DNA from: Acidimicrobiia bacterium
GTDB lineage: Bacteria > Actinomycetota > Acidimicrobiia > IMCC26256 > PALSA-610
DNA: 42,712 nt
Assembly (NCBI GenBank): GCA_017882905.1
Contig: JADGOO010000102.1
Coordinates: 1-42,712, forward strand
Direction of reading: 5' to 3'
Shown here: in pieces, positions 15,192 through 23,686 of the stretch
How positions within the stretch are numbered: the stretch's first letter is position 1
Layout: each line of letters opens with the position of its first letter
Notes under the pieces: model-generated
Databases searched by the model: none
Told to the model about the DNA's origin: nothing
The model's input: only the letters and a program-made list of their open reading frames with translations
Made by a program: the position numbers and the translations under genes

Positions 15192-16008
15192 CGGGGGTAA
15201 GGGCGTAGGCGGCGATGGCGGCCGCGACCGACACGTTGAGCGAATCCACCTCGCCGTGCATCGGGATGCGCACCCGCACGTCGGCGGCGGCCAGCGTGCT
15301 CGCGCTCAACCCTGGACCTTCCGCCCCGACGAGGATTGCGATCCGGTCGTCGGCTCCGCTCGGCCGCTGTGCCGCGAGCTCGGTGAGCGTGGTCTCGCCC
15401 GCCGGCGCGAGCGCGGCCACGGTGAACCCGGCACCGCGCAGCATCTCGAGTGCGCCCGGCCACGGGTCGGTGACGGCCCACGGCACGGTGAGCACGTGGC
15501 CCATCGACACGCGCACACAGCGGCGATACAGGGGATCGCAGCACTCCGGGCACAGCAACACGGCGTCGATGCCGAGTGCGGCGGCACTGCGGAACACGCC
15601 ACCGAGGTTCTCGTGGTCGTTGAGGCGCTCGATCGCGAGCACCCGCTGCGCGCCCGGCGCGTGCACGAGTGCTGCGGCGGATCGTGGTGTGGGGCGGTCG
15701 GCGGCCGCGACCGCGCCCCGATGGAGGTCGAAGCCGACGGTCGCACGGAGCACTGCCTCGTCGGCGACGTACACGGGCGCGGCGAGCGACGCGAGCGCGT
15801 CGGCGAGCGCGGCGTGACGGCGCGGCGTCACGAGCACCGATCGCACCGTCACATGCGATGTGAGCATGCGCCGCACCACGAGCTCGCCCTCGCCCACGAA
15901 GAAACCGCCGTCGGCTTCCATGCGCACGCGGCGCGCCGGGTCACGCAGGTGCATGAAGTCGACGAGTCGGGGGTCGGCGGCGTCGTCGACGAAGATCGGA
16001 TCAGGCAT
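15163..16008 (-). CDS. SpoU/TrmH-family RNA methyltransferase
   Basis: A 281-residue SPOUT 2'-O-methyltransferase and the second such gene in the window. Motif 1 is RLNDHENLGGVFRSAAALG with the conserved Asn and Arg; motif 2 is ILVGAEGPGLS; motif 3 is IPMHGEVDSLNVSVAAAIAA. The N-terminal 100 residues form the substrate-binding domain (GGFFVGEGELVVRRML). It may act on tRNA or 23S rRNA; the target is not readable. It lies 33 bases downstream of the DnaJ-domain gene, last in the minus-strand run. Confidence 0.88.
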   Translation of the reverse strand: MPDPIFVDDAADPRLVDFMHLRDPARRVRMEADGGFFVGEGELVVRRMLTSHVTVRSVLVTPRRHAALADALASLAAPVYVADEAVLRATVGFDLHRGAVAAADRPTPRSAAALVHAPGAQRVLAIERLNDHENLGGVFRSAAALGIDAVLLCPECCDPLYRRCVRVSMGHVLTVPWAVTDPWPGALEMLRGAGFTVAALAPAGETTLTELAAQRPSGADDRIAILVGAEGPGLSASTLAAADVRVRIPMHGEVDSLNVSVAAAIAAYALTPVSRGGGTRG

Positions 16009-16041
16009 CGGCGGCCACGGCGCGGGCGGCGCCGGGTTCCG

Positions 16042-16830
16042 TCACGCAGGCACCGGAACCGGCACCGGGTGCACCGTGTTGCGCGCCCGGTAGCGCAAGC
16101 TCGAGCGCTTGCGCACACCGATCGCAGTGATCACCGGGCCGCACACGATGAGCTTCACCGCGATGAACCAGAACGTGAAGTCGCGCCCGAAGTGCGTCTC
16201 GTCGACGATCACATTCGACGGCTGGGTCGGCTTGTACAGCAGGGTCAGCGTGTCGCCGTCGTGCAGCACTCCGGGATCGACGCGCGTCGGTTCGGGAACC
16301 GTCACCTGCCCGCCGCTCGCGGTGACGAACGTGAGGTGCGTTCTGCCGTTGCCGTCGATCACGGCGGTGGCCTGCACGCGGACCCGCCCGGCGCGATCGG
16401 CGCGCTCGCGGGCCTGCAGCGCCAGGATGAAGATGGTGAACGCGATGCCGAGCAGCACGCACACCATTCCCGCCGCGATCGTCGCCACCGCCTTGCGCGG
16501 GGTCCAGTTGATCATCGGTGCACCGGCCTTGCGCGCGGCCGACTGGTCGACGGCTACCGGCGCCGCCATCCGTTCGCGTGCCTGGCGCGCCGCGAGCACA
16601 CTGGTGCGCACGTCGTCGTAGTCGTAGCGCTGGTGCGAGTCGGACAGCACGTCGTAGGCCGCGACGGCCAAGGTGAAGCGCTCGTTGTCGTCGACGAGCT
16701 GCGGCCCGACGTCGGGGTGGAGCTGCTTGGCGAGCGAACGGAACGCGCGCGCGATCTCGTCGTCGGTTGCGTCGGGTTCCACGCCGAGCACGGCGTAGTA
16801 GTCGACCTCGGCCCAGTTGCCGACTGCCAC
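16042..16830 (-). CDS. Membrane-anchored J-domain protein with DUF3592-like part
   Basis: A 262-residue protein. Residues 10-72 form a J domain with the essential HPD at 38-40 (AKQLHPDVG), which stimulates DnaK ATPase. No G/F region, zinc centre or CTD follows. Instead there are two membrane helices (about 114-138 and 222-243) flanking an extracytoplasmic beta-rich segment (VRVQATAVIDGNGRTHLTF) resembling DUF3592. The tail ends PVPVPVPA. It probably recruits DnaK to the membrane. The start is GTG 16830, with TAGGCT 7 nt upstream overlapping the stop of the preceding gene. An internal leaderless promoter is therefore possible. Confidence 0.8.
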   Translation of the reverse strand: MAVGNWAEVDYYAVLGVEPDATDDEIARAFRSLAKQLHPDVGPQLVDDNERFTLAVAAYDVLSDSHQRYDYDDVRTSVLAARQARERMAAPVAVDQSAARKAGAPMINWTPRKAVATIAAGMVCVLLGIAFTIFILALQARERADRAGRVRVQATAVIDGNGRTHLTFVTASGGQVTVPEPTRVDPGVLHDGDTLTLLYKPTQPSNVIVDETHFGRDFTFWFIAVKLIVCGPVITAIGVRKRSSLRYRARNTVHPVPVPVPA

Positions 16831-16837
16831 GGGGCGG

Positions 16838-16843
16838 AGCCTA
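16838..16843 (-). promoter_or_regulatory. Candidate -10 box (TAGGCT) for the J-domain gene
   Basis: TAGGCT on the minus strand ends 7 nt before GTG 16830. Its TAG is also the stop codon of the zinc-ribbon gene. Confidence 0.4.
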
Positions 16844-17041
16844 CGACCCGGCCCAACCGTCGCCCTGGTCGCCGCCGTCGTCGTCGTCGTCGGTCATCAC
16901 GATGTCCCAGCGGTCGAGGCAGTCTTCGCAGCGATACGCCAGCACGTCACCCGCCTCGACCGGTTCGTCGTCGAGGATCGTGAGCAGGTGCGCGCGCCCA
17001 CCGCAGTCGACGCAGACGATCTCGAGCGGGACGTCAACCAC
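16841..17041 (-). CDS. Small zinc-ribbon protein with acidic tail
   Basis: A 66-residue protein. Cys10-x2-Cys13 (IVCVDCGG) and Cys38-x2-Cys41 (YRCEDCLDRW) would form a zinc ribbon. They are followed by five consecutive Asp (51-55) and a Gly/Asp tail. The start is taken as GTG 17041, 29 bases after the MBL-hydrolase stop; no ATG is available in frame nearby and the ribosome-binding site is poor. No function can be assigned. The conserved Cys spacing and position inside a tight gene run make it likely to be real. Confidence 0.65.
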   Translation of the reverse strand: MVDVPLEIVCVDCGGRAHLLTILDDEPVEAGDVLAYRCEDCLDRWDIVMTDDDDDGGDQGDGWAGS

Positions 17042-17070
17042 CGTGGTGCCTGGTGGGGAGCACGGCTCGC

Positions 17071-17694
17071 TCAATGCCCACGCGCGATCCACTCCTCGAG
17101 GTGCGGCGCCTCGTCGGCGATCGTGGTGTCGTCGCCGTGGCCGGTGTGCACCACCGTCTCGCCGGGGAGGCCGAGCAGCTTGGCCTGGATCGACTCGATG
17201 ATGGTGGGGAAATCGGAGTAGCTGCGGCCGGTTGCGCCCGGACCACCGCGGAACAACGTGTCGCCACCGAACACGGCGTGGTCGGCCGGCGAGTAGAGGC
17301 ACACGCCCCCCGGGGAGTGGCCGGGAGTGTGGAGCACGCGCAGCTTCGCCCCGGCGACCGTGAGCTCGTCGCCGTGGGCCAGCGCACGATCCGGTCGCGA
17401 ATCCGGATACACGATCTCCCAGAGCATCTCGTCGGCCGGGTGGAGCAGCGTGGGTGCGCCGGTGCGTCGGGCCAGGTCACCGGCCGCGTTGATGTGGTCG
17501 TTGTGCCCGTGCGTGCAGAAGATGCCCACGACAGTGCGGTCACCGACGGCCTCGATGATCGGTGTGGCGGTGTGCGCGGCGTCGATCACGAGCACTTCGT
17601 GGTCGTCGCCGAGCAGCCAGATGTTGTTCTCGACGTCGAAGTCCTCGCCGTCGATGGAGAACGTTCCGTTCGTGCGAACGCGTTCCAGCCTCAC
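17071..17694 (-). CDS. Metallo-beta-lactamase-fold hydrolase, MscR partner
   Basis: A 207-residue glyoxalase-II-like hydrolase. The metal motif HxHxDH is in [14 protein letters not shown]; the later ligands are in [32 protein letters not shown] and [12 protein letters not shown]. Its GTG start overlaps the stop of mscR (GTGA), so coupling is strong. In mycobacteria the mscR gene is likewise followed by an MBL-fold gene (from memory). The expected role is hydrolysis of a mycothiol thioester such as S-formylmycothiol, made by MscR from formaldehyde; that substrate is inferred from context. Confidence 0.85.
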   Translation of the reverse strand: MRLERVRTNGTFSIDGEDFDVENNIWLLGDDHEVLVIDAAHTATPIIEAVGDRTVVGIFCTHGHNDHINAAGDLARRTGAPTLLHPADEMLWEIVYPDSRPDRALAHGDELTVAGAKLRVLHTPGHSPGGVCLYSPADHAVFGGDTLFRGGPGATGRSYSDFPTIIESIQAKLLGLPGETVVHTGHGDDTTIADEAPHLEEWIARGH

Positions 17695-18779
17695 AACACC
17701 ACGACCGAGCGCAGGACCTCGCCGCGCTCCATGCGATGGAACGCGTCTTCCACCTGGTCGAGCTGGATCCGTTCGCTCACGAACCGGTCGAGCGGGAACC
17801 GGCCCTGGAGGAACAGGTCGACGAGCAGCGGGAAGTCGCGGCTGGGCAGGCAGTCGCCGTACCAGCTCGGCTTCAGCGCGCCGCCGCGGCCGAAGAACTC
17901 GATCATCGGGATGGCCGGGAACTGCATGTCGGGCGTGGGCACGCCCACCTGCACCACCGTGCCCGCGAGGTCGCGAGCGAAGAAGGCTTGTTCGAGCACC
18001 TTCGGGTTGCCGACCGCTTCCACGCACACGTCGGCGCCGTTGCCGTCGGTGATGGCGCGGATCCGCTCCACGGCGTCTTGTTTCGACGCGTCAACGGTGT
18101 GGGTCGCGCCGAAGTCGCGGGCCCATTCGAGCTTGCGGGGGTCGAGGTCGACGGCGATGATCCGTGTCGCGCCGGCGAGGCGCGCGGCGGCGATCGCGGC
18201 GTTGCCCACGCCGCCGCACCCGAACACGGCGATGCTGTCGCCCTTGCCGATGCCGCCGGTGTAGGTGGCGGCGCCGAAGCCGGCCATCACGCCGCAGCCG
18301 AGCAGGCCGGCGGCGGCCGGGTCGGCCGATGGGTCGACCTTCGTGCACTGGCCTGCGGCGACGAGCGTTGCTTCGGCGAACGCGCCGATGCCGAGCGCGG
18401 GTGCGAGCTCGGTGCCGTCGGTGAGCGTCATCTTCTGCTTCGCGTTGTGCGTGGCGAAGCAGTACTGCGACTTGCCCTTGCGGCACGCACGGCATTCGCC
18501 GCACACGGCCCGCCAGTTCAGCACCACGAAGTCGCCGGGCGCGACACCCGTGACGTCGGGGCCGACAGCTTCGACGGTTCCGGCCGCCTCGTGGCCGAGC
18601 AGGAACGGGAAGTTGTCGTTGATGCCGCCTTCGCGGTAGTGCAGGTCGGTGTGGCAGACGCCGCACGCCTGCACGCGCACCACGGCCTCGCCGGGCCCCG
18701 GGTCGGGGACGACGATCGTCTCGACGCTGACCGGTTGGCCCTTGGCGCGGGCGATCACGCCTCGTACTTCGCGAGTCAT
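17691..18779 (-). CDS. mscR: S-(hydroxymethyl)mycothiol dehydrogenase
   Basis: A 362-residue zinc-dependent class III-type alcohol dehydrogenase. The catalytic zinc site shows [10 protein letters not shown] and LLGHEAAG; the structural zinc lobe shows [15 protein letters not shown]. The Rossmann motif is [19 protein letters not shown]. It closely follows mycothiol-dependent formaldehyde dehydrogenases: VARAKGQPV-like opening, [22 protein letters not shown]. It oxidises the formaldehyde-mycothiol adduct with NAD+. ATG 18779 lies one base after the SDR stop; GTG 18797 is an alternative adding six residues. The overlapping MBL hydrolase supports the assignment. Confidence 0.85.
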   Translation of the reverse strand: MTREVRGVIARAKGQPVSVETIVVPDPGPGEAVVRVQACGVCHTDLHYREGGINDNFPFLLGHEAAGTVEAVGPDVTGVAPGDFVVLNWRAVCGECRACRKGKSQYCFATHNAKQKMTLTDGTELAPALGIGAFAEATLVAAGQCTKVDPSADPAAAGLLGCGVMAGFGAATYTGGIGKGDSIAVFGCGGVGNAAIAAARLAGATRIIAVDLDPRKLEWARDFGATHTVDASKQDAVERIRAITDGNGADVCVEAVGNPKVLEQAFFARDLAGTVVQVGVPTPDMQFPAIPMIEFFGRGGALKPSWYGDCLPSRDFPLLVDLFLQGRFPLDRFVSERIQLDQVEDAFHRMERGEVLRSVVVL

Positions 18780-18780
18780 C

Positions 18781-19575
18781 TCACCCAAAGTACTCACCGC
18801 CGTTCACGTCGAGCGTCTGACCGGTGATCACCCGGCTCCACGGCGATGCGAAGAACACGACCGAGTTCGCGATGTCGTCCTGGGGCGGGATCTCACGCAG
18901 AGGGATCTCGGCTTCCCGCTCGCCTCGAATCACGCTCACGTCGACGTCCCGCTCGCTCGCCTGCCACCCGAGGTACATCTCGACGTTCGGTCCGCCGATC
19001 CAGCCGGGGGCCACCGCGTTCACGCGCACCTTGTGCGGTCCGAGCTCGTAGGCGAGGCCTTGCATCGCTGTGCGCACCGCGCCCTTCGACGACGCGTAGT
19101 CGATCTCGTCGGCGCGGATCTTGCGCTGGCTCATCGACAGGATGAACACGATCGACGCGTCGCCGTGGTCGGCGGCCGTCTCCTTGAGCGCGGGGAGCGC
19201 GGCCTGCGTGAGCTCGAGCGCACCCCACACGTTCACGTCGTAGATCTTGCGCCACTTCGCGAGGTCGGCGTTCTCGAAGCTCTGGAACAGCGACGAGCGG
19301 AATGCGTTGTGCACGACCACATCGACTCGGCCCCATTCGCCGAGCGTTGCGGCGACGAGCGCGTCGCACTGCGCGCGGTCGACGATGTTGGTGGGCACGG
19401 CGATCGCCGACCCACCGGCGGCGGTGATCTCGCCGCGCACCTGCTCGAGGTAATCGGCGCGCCGGGCCGCGAGCACGACGTGCGCGCCCTCGCGAGCCAG
19501 CGCGTGGGCGTTGGCCTGCCCGAGGCCCGGGCCGATGCCCGACACGATCGCTACCTTGCCGTCGAGGAGTCCCAT
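18781..19575 (-). CDS. Short-chain dehydrogenase/reductase
   Basis: A 264-residue classical-type SDR. The cofactor motif is SGIGPGLG (TGxxxGxG type, residues 12-19). The catalytic Ser lies in FILSMSQ and the Tyr-x3-Lys in DYASSKGAV. The usual NNAG is changed to HNAF, a variation seen in some divergent SDRs. The C-terminus ends with [15 protein letters not shown]. Substrate unknown. It is the first gene of the minus-strand mscR run, ending one base before the mscR ATG. Confidence 0.85.
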   Translation of the reverse strand: MGLLDGKVAIVSGIGPGLGQANAHALAREGAHVVLAARRADYLEQVRGEITAAGGSAIAVPTNIVDRAQCDALVAATLGEWGRVDVVVHNAFRSSLFQSFENADLAKWRKIYDVNVWGALELTQAALPALKETAADHGDASIVFILSMSQRKIRADEIDYASSKGAVRTAMQGLAYELGPHKVRVNAVAPGWIGGPNVEMYLGWQASERDVDVSVIRGEREAEIPLREIPPQDDIANSVVFFASPWSRVITGQTLDVNGGEYFG

Positions 19576-19605
19576 AGGGTGCGAATCTGGCCCGGGAGGG
19601 GACGG

Positions 19606-21513
19606 ATGGGCAAACCGGTGCGGCGAACCTGGGTGCTTGCGTGCGGGTTCGGCGCGCTCGCGGCGGCGGTCATCGCGATGGCGGGGCCGGTCGCGGCACG
19701 GCCGAGAACCGCAGCCGCCGTTGCCGCTCCGGCGACCACCTCGACCACCGCGCCGCTCGAGACGTCGATCGTCGACCAGTACATCGAGCACATCGCGCGA
19801 TTCGACAGCGCCATCGACGTGGGCGCCGACGGCATCGTGCACGTGCACGAGACCATCGCCTACGACTTCTCCGTGGTGCCGCACCACGGGATCTTCCGCG
19901 ACATCCCCGCCGTGTTCACCCTGCCGCACGACAGCCGGCATGAGCGCATCACGCCGATCACGGTGCGCTCGGTGCAGGCGTCTCCTCCCGGTACGTCGGC
20001 GCACTACGTGATCGAGTCACCCGGCAACGGGGTGACACGCATCAAGATCGGTGACGCAAGCAGCACGATCACCGGGCGACACACCTACGTGATCGACTAC
20101 GACGTCCGTGGCGTGCTCGATCGCTTCGGCGATCACGTGGAGCTGAGCTGGGACGCCACCGGCAACGAATGGCCGGTCCCCATCTCCGAGACCGACGTGG
20201 CGGTGACGGTGCCGGGCGGTGCGCGGCGCGTTGCCTGCTACGAAGGCGCGCAAGGCGTGTCGTTGCCGTGTGCACGCGCCGCGATCGCGGGCGGCGTTGC
20301 CCGCTTCGCGCAGGGTCGGCTCGCGAGCTCCGAAGGGGTGACCGTGGTGGTCGCGATCGACCCCGCGCAGGTCCGCGGCGTCGGCGCGATCCTGCGCACC
20401 AAGCCGCAACGCGGCTTCGTCGTCGACAGCACCACGCTCGGCGTGTTGGGTGCCGCCGCGCTGGTTGCGGCCACCGGGCTGTTCCTGTTGGCGCGCCTCG
20501 GCCGCGACCGTCGCTACACCGGCTCGCCGATCGATGCGGCGATGGGGTCGCCGGGGGCGCCCGACGAGCGCGTGCCGATCGGCGAGCACGTGGAGATGCC
20601 GGTGCAGTTCGAACCACCCGACCATCTGCGGCCGGGCGAGCTCGGCACCCTGCTCGACGGCATCGCCAACCCCCTCGACGTGAGCGCGACGATCATCGAC
20701 CTCGCCGCGCGCGGCTGGCTCTCGATCGAGGAGCTGCCCAAAGCGCACTCGTGGAGCAAAGCCGACTGGCAGCTGCATCGACTGCGTGACGACGCCACCG
20801 ACTCGGGTGAGCTACAGGAGTACGAACGCTCACTGCTCTCGGGGATCTTCGGGTCGAAGCACGACGTGCGCCTCAGCGACCTGCGCCGCAAGTTCGCGAG
20901 TGAGATGGCCAAGGTGCAGACCGCGCTCTACAACGACGTGGTGGCCAAGGGCTGGTTCCGCGGCCGGCCCGACACGGTGCGCGGCCGGTGGGCCGCGCTC
21001 GCCGTCGTCACGATCTCGGCGGGCATCTTCTTGACGATCTTCCTCGCGTCGGCGACGCGGTTCGGCCTCGCCGCGCTGCCGGTGATCGTGTTCGGCATCG
21101 GCTTGTTGCTGCTCGTGCGTGTGATGCCCGTGCGCACCGCAGCCGGCACCGCAGTGCTGCGACGGGCGCGGGGCTTCAAGCGGTTCATGGAGAGCTTCAC
21201 CGAGGAGCAGCGTGCTCAGTTCGCCGAGCGCCGCAACATCTTCTACGACTACCTGCCCTACGCGATCGTGTTCGGCGTCGCCGATCATTGGGCCGAGGTG
21301 TTCGGACCTCTCGCCGAGGCGCCACCTTCCTGGTACGCGGGCACGACCCCGTTCACGGCCGTGGCGTTCGCCCACTCGGTGGGCGGCTTCGCCACCAGCA
21401 GCGTGGCCACCCTGTCGGCTGCGTCGTCGTCGTCGAGCGGCGGGAGCGGCTTCAGTGGCGGTGGTGGCTTCAGCGGCGGCGGCTTCGGCGGCGGAGGCGG
21501 CGGCTCCTGGTAG
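19606..21513 (+). CDS. DUF2207 membrane protein with Gly-rich C-terminus
   Basis: A 635-residue protein. It has an N-terminal signal/anchor (about 8-32) and an extracytoplasmic DUF2207 beta domain (about 55-260: FDSAIDVGADGIVHVHETIA, GIFRDIPAVF). A membrane helix follows (about 270-292), then a cytoplasmic region (IDLAARGWLSIEE, a winged-helix-like segment). Two close helices lie near 460-505. The tail is Gly/Ser-rich, ending GGGGGGSW, as is usual for this family. The family's function is unknown; it occurs in many Gram-positive bacteria. A strong GGGAGGGG ribbon upstream of ATG 19606 marks the start. It is divergent from the SDR. Confidence 0.85.
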   Translation: MGKPVRRTWVLACGFGALAAAVIAMAGPVAARPRTAAAVAAPATTSTTAPLETSIVDQYIEHIARFDSAIDVGADGIVHVHETIAYDFSVVPHHGIFRDIPAVFTLPHDSRHERITPITVRSVQASPPGTSAHYVIESPGNGVTRIKIGDASSTITGRHTYVIDYDVRGVLDRFGDHVELSWDATGNEWPVPISETDVAVTVPGGARRVACYEGAQGVSLPCARAAIAGGVARFAQGRLASSEGVTVVVAIDPAQVRGVGAILRTKPQRGFVVDSTTLGVLGAAALVAATGLFLLARLGRDRRYTGSPIDAAMGSPGAPDERVPIGEHVEMPVQFEPPDHLRPGELGTLLDGIANPLDVSATIIDLAARGWLSIEELPKAHSWSKADWQLHRLRDDATDSGELQEYERSLLSGIFGSKHDVRLSDLRRKFASEMAKVQTALYNDVVAKGWFRGRPDTVRGRWAALAVVTISAGIFLTIFLASATRFGLAALPVIVFGIGLLLLVRVMPVRTAAGTAVLRRARGFKRFMESFTEEQRAQFAERRNIFYDYLPYAIVFGVADHWAEVFGPLAEAPPSWYAGTTPFTAVAFAHSVGGFATSSVATLSAASSSSSGGSGFSGGGGFSGGGFGGGGGGSW

Positions 21514-21880
21514 TCGAACATGCGTCACAAACCCGCCCCGGGGGGCGGTTTCTGACGCAAGTTCGGTGGGCGTGGGTGCCGATGATGCGGGTGGTGGTGG
21601 GCTGCCGCAGATCGGTAGCCAGCGTTGCAGATAATCGGCGTAGCTCCGCTCGGATCCGGCGCCGGCGTCCGTGGGATGACGGTGCAGGTGTCCGAGCCGC
21701 GCGCCGCGGCACCGGTCGTGGGCGTGGCGGGCGACGCGCGCGGCGCCGAGAGCGAGCGGCTCCAAGCCGAGGCGGTGGTGTTCCCGCGCGGGCGCGGCAA
21801 GGCCGTCGATGCGCGACCCGACGACCTCAAGCGCAAGCGCGCCGCGGCGCGCTACCGGGCCGACGGTGGCTCGCGCCGGT
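21514..21880. other. Gene-poor gap with palindrome and weak ORF
   Basis: A 367-base stretch between DUF2207 and the convergent conserved gene. It contains a long palindrome at its left end and one weak plus-strand reading frame, both listed separately. Nothing else was recognised. Confidence 0.6.
21521..21559. repeat. Long GC-rich inverted repeat (terminator or REP-like)
   Basis: TGCGTCA at 21521-21527 pairs with TGACGCA at 21553-21559. Inside, AAACCCGCCCC faces GGGGCGGTTT with one extra C, giving a nearly perfect stem of about 17 bp around a G-rich centre. It starts 7 bases after the DUF2207 stop. No T-run follows, so it is either a T-less terminator or a copy of a dispersed palindromic element. 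Confidence 0.65.
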
Positions 21881-21900
21881 TCAGCCCTCGAGACGCATGA
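21676..21900 (+). CDS. Possible small protein, doubtful
   Basis: A 74-residue frame rich in Arg, Ala and Glu, with mostly G/C third positions. It has no recognisable family and no good ribosome-binding site. It would overlap the convergent gene by 20 bases, which other gene pairs here also do. In high-GC DNA such frames arise by chance, so this is listed only because the gap is otherwise empty. Confidence 0.2.
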   Translation: MTVQVSEPRAAAPVVGVAGDARGAESERLQAEAVVFPRGRGKAVDARPDDLKRKRAAARYRADGGSRRFSPRDA

Positions 21901-22603
21901 GGCCGTGCGCGAGGAACGACCGTGCGGCCTTGCCGGCGTCGGGCGCGGCCACGAGCTGGCGGTAGGTGAGCGCGGCGCCCCACGGTTGGTTCCAGAACGG
22001 GTCGTCCTGCGCGGCCATGCGGGCCGTGTCCCACGGGCCCACGTAGAGGTACGGCTCCGGGATCGCGCTGTCGCCGGGCGACGCACCGAAGTTCGCGCGA
22101 GTGCCGGCGTCGGCGTTGCCCAGGTCGACGGAGAGATCGAAGTGCTCGGGCCACATCTGCACGCGCGACGGCGCGTCGGCGGAGTGCTCGCCGCGCCATT
22201 CCTCGAGCGCGCGGCTGCCGAAAGCGAACCAGCCGGCGAGCACCGCGGCCGCGCCGCGGTCCACCGCCAGCGGCGCGTCGAGGTCGAGCGAAGTGGTCGG
22301 CGTGTACACGTCGGTGGGTGCGCCCGGGTCGATGTCGAGCCATGCCGCGGCGGCGCGCAACGTGGTGATCGGCGACGCGTCGGCGTCGCCGTACTGCTCG
22401 CGCACGACCGTGTCGGCGACGACCAGCGCGCGCTGCTCGTCACCGAAGTACGGCGTGCCGAACCCGCCCGCAGTGGCGCGCAGGCCGATGCGCCCGGTCG
22501 CCGCCCATCGCGCCTTGGCCACCACGTGCTCGGCCAGGGCGTGCCAGGCGCCGCGCGTCGCCAGATAGGTGTCGAGGTCGGTGATCGACAGGAGCTCGCT
22601 CAT
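21881..22603 (-). CDS. Conserved actinobacterial-type protein of unknown function
   Basis: A 240-residue soluble protein. A helical N-terminus (LATRGAWHALAEHVVAKARW) is followed by strands with GLRATAGGFGTPYFGDEQRA and a distinctive WPEHFDLSVDLGN segment. Later come RANFGASPGDSAIPEPYLYVGPW and a helical tail. I recall similar proteins in actinobacteria but no named function. There is no signal, membrane helix or catalytic triad that I can identify. It lies 37 bases after the alpha/beta hydrolase on the same strand. Confidence 0.7.
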   Translation of the reverse strand: MSELLSITDLDTYLATRGAWHALAEHVVAKARWAATGRIGLRATAGGFGTPYFGDEQRALVVADTVVREQYGDADASPITTLRAAAAWLDIDPGAPTDVYTPTTSLDLDAPLAVDRGAAAVLAGWFAFGSRALEEWRGEHSADAPSRVQMWPEHFDLSVDLGNADAGTRANFGASPGDSAIPEPYLYVGPWDTARMAAQDDPFWNQPWGAALTYRQLVAAPDAGKAARSFLAHGLMRLEG

Positions 22604-22640
22604 GGCCGTTCAGTCGTCGCGCGCTCCAACGCGTTACGCA

Positions 22641-23552
22641 TCAGTCGAGACGGCTGTCGAGATGCGCGGCGAGCATGTCGGCGAGCACCTTGGGCTGGTC
22701 GCCCTGCACGCTGTGGCCCGCTCCGTCGACGACCACCACGTTGGCGCGGGGATTGCGCCGCTGCAGCTCGGCGACGTCGTCGTCGCTGACCACGGGCGAC
22801 AGCGCGCCGCGCACGAGGGTGAGGCGACCCTGGTAGCTCCCGATCGCATCCCAGAGCGTGTCGAGCCCGGGCATCACGCGGCCCGATTCTCCCTCACCGC
22901 TGCCGATGCGCGGCAGGTCGTACCGCCACCGCCAGCGCCCGTCGGCGTCGGCGACGGCGTTGTGCATCACGCCGCGGCGCAGCGATGCCTCGCTGCGCGT
23001 CGGGTTGAACTGGATCGTGCGGGCGAGGATCTCGTCGAAGCTCTCGAAGTACTCGGGGCCGTTCACGAACTGCACGATCGCGGATGCCTTCTCGTGATCC
23101 ACTCCGGGCGTCACGTCGACCAGCACGAGCTCGGGTACGAGATCGGTGGCGCGTGCCGCGAGTGCCACCGACGTGAGCCCACCGAGCGACATGCCGACGA
23201 CGAGGCGCGGCGCGATGCCCCACGCGCGCAACGCCGCGTCGACGGCGATCGCGTTCTCGGCCGGCCAGTACGCATGGTCGCCACGATGCGACGAGTGACC
23301 GTGGCCGGGCAGGTCGACGGCGAGCAGGGGCCGGTCGAGCAGCAACGCCACCGAGTCCCAGGTGTGCGCGTTCTGCGCGCCACCGTGCACGAGCACGAGG
23401 TCTGGGGTGCTGGTGCCCCAGCGAAGGGCCGAGACCGTGTGGCCTCCACCGACGTCGGTCTGCACGCGTGCGACGCGCGGTGCCAGATAGGGGATGCCCA
23501 GCTCTTCGGCGTTGCCGGCGAACAGGGCGAACTCGTCGTAGTCGAGTGTCAT
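22641..23552 (-). CDS. Alpha/beta hydrolase
   Basis: A 303-residue alpha/beta-hydrolase-fold enzyme. The oxyanion strand is LVLVHGGAQNAHTW; the nucleophile elbow is VVGMSLGGLTS with Ser as nucleophile; AVDLPGHGHSSH lies between them; and the catalytic His is in VDGAGHSVQGDQP near the end. The acid is probably the Asp in LSPVVSDDDV. Esterase, lipase or C-C hydrolase activity is possible. ATG 23552 gives a normal N-terminus; a further ATG 14 codons upstream is less likely. CATGCT 6 nt before the start may be a -10 box. Confidence 0.85.
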   Translation of the reverse strand: MTLDYDEFALFAGNAEELGIPYLAPRVARVQTDVGGGHTVSALRWGTSTPDLVLVHGGAQNAHTWDSVALLLDRPLLAVDLPGHGHSSHRGDHAYWPAENAIAVDAALRAWGIAPRLVVGMSLGGLTSVALAARATDLVPELVLVDVTPGVDHEKASAIVQFVNGPEYFESFDEILARTIQFNPTRSEASLRRGVMHNAVADADGRWRWRYDLPRIGSGEGESGRVMPGLDTLWDAIGSYQGRLTLVRGALSPVVSDDDVAELQRRNPRANVVVVDGAGHSVQGDQPKVLADMLAAHLDSRLD

Positions 23553-23671
23553 GGGCGAAGCATGCCGGGTGGCGTCGGTCGTGTGCCAGGTCACGGCCGT
23601 CGAGCGCCCGCGGCCGCCACGGTCCCCGGCGAGCTTCGGGGTGCGACCCGTGGGCTCGCCGCGGCCGTCGG

Positions 23672-23677
23672 TACCAT
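23672..23677 (+). promoter_or_regulatory. Candidate -10 box (TACCAT) for ctaA
   Basis: A TANNNT hexamer 9 nt before the ctaA ATG, with no Shine-Dalgarno sequence between. Confidence 0.4.
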
Positions 23678-23686
23678 CGGCCCACG

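Noticed and set aside
16877-16893. GTC trinucleotide run as an unstable microsatellite
   Set aside because: It encodes the five-Asp tail of the zinc-ribbon protein in frame and is short; nothing suggests instability.
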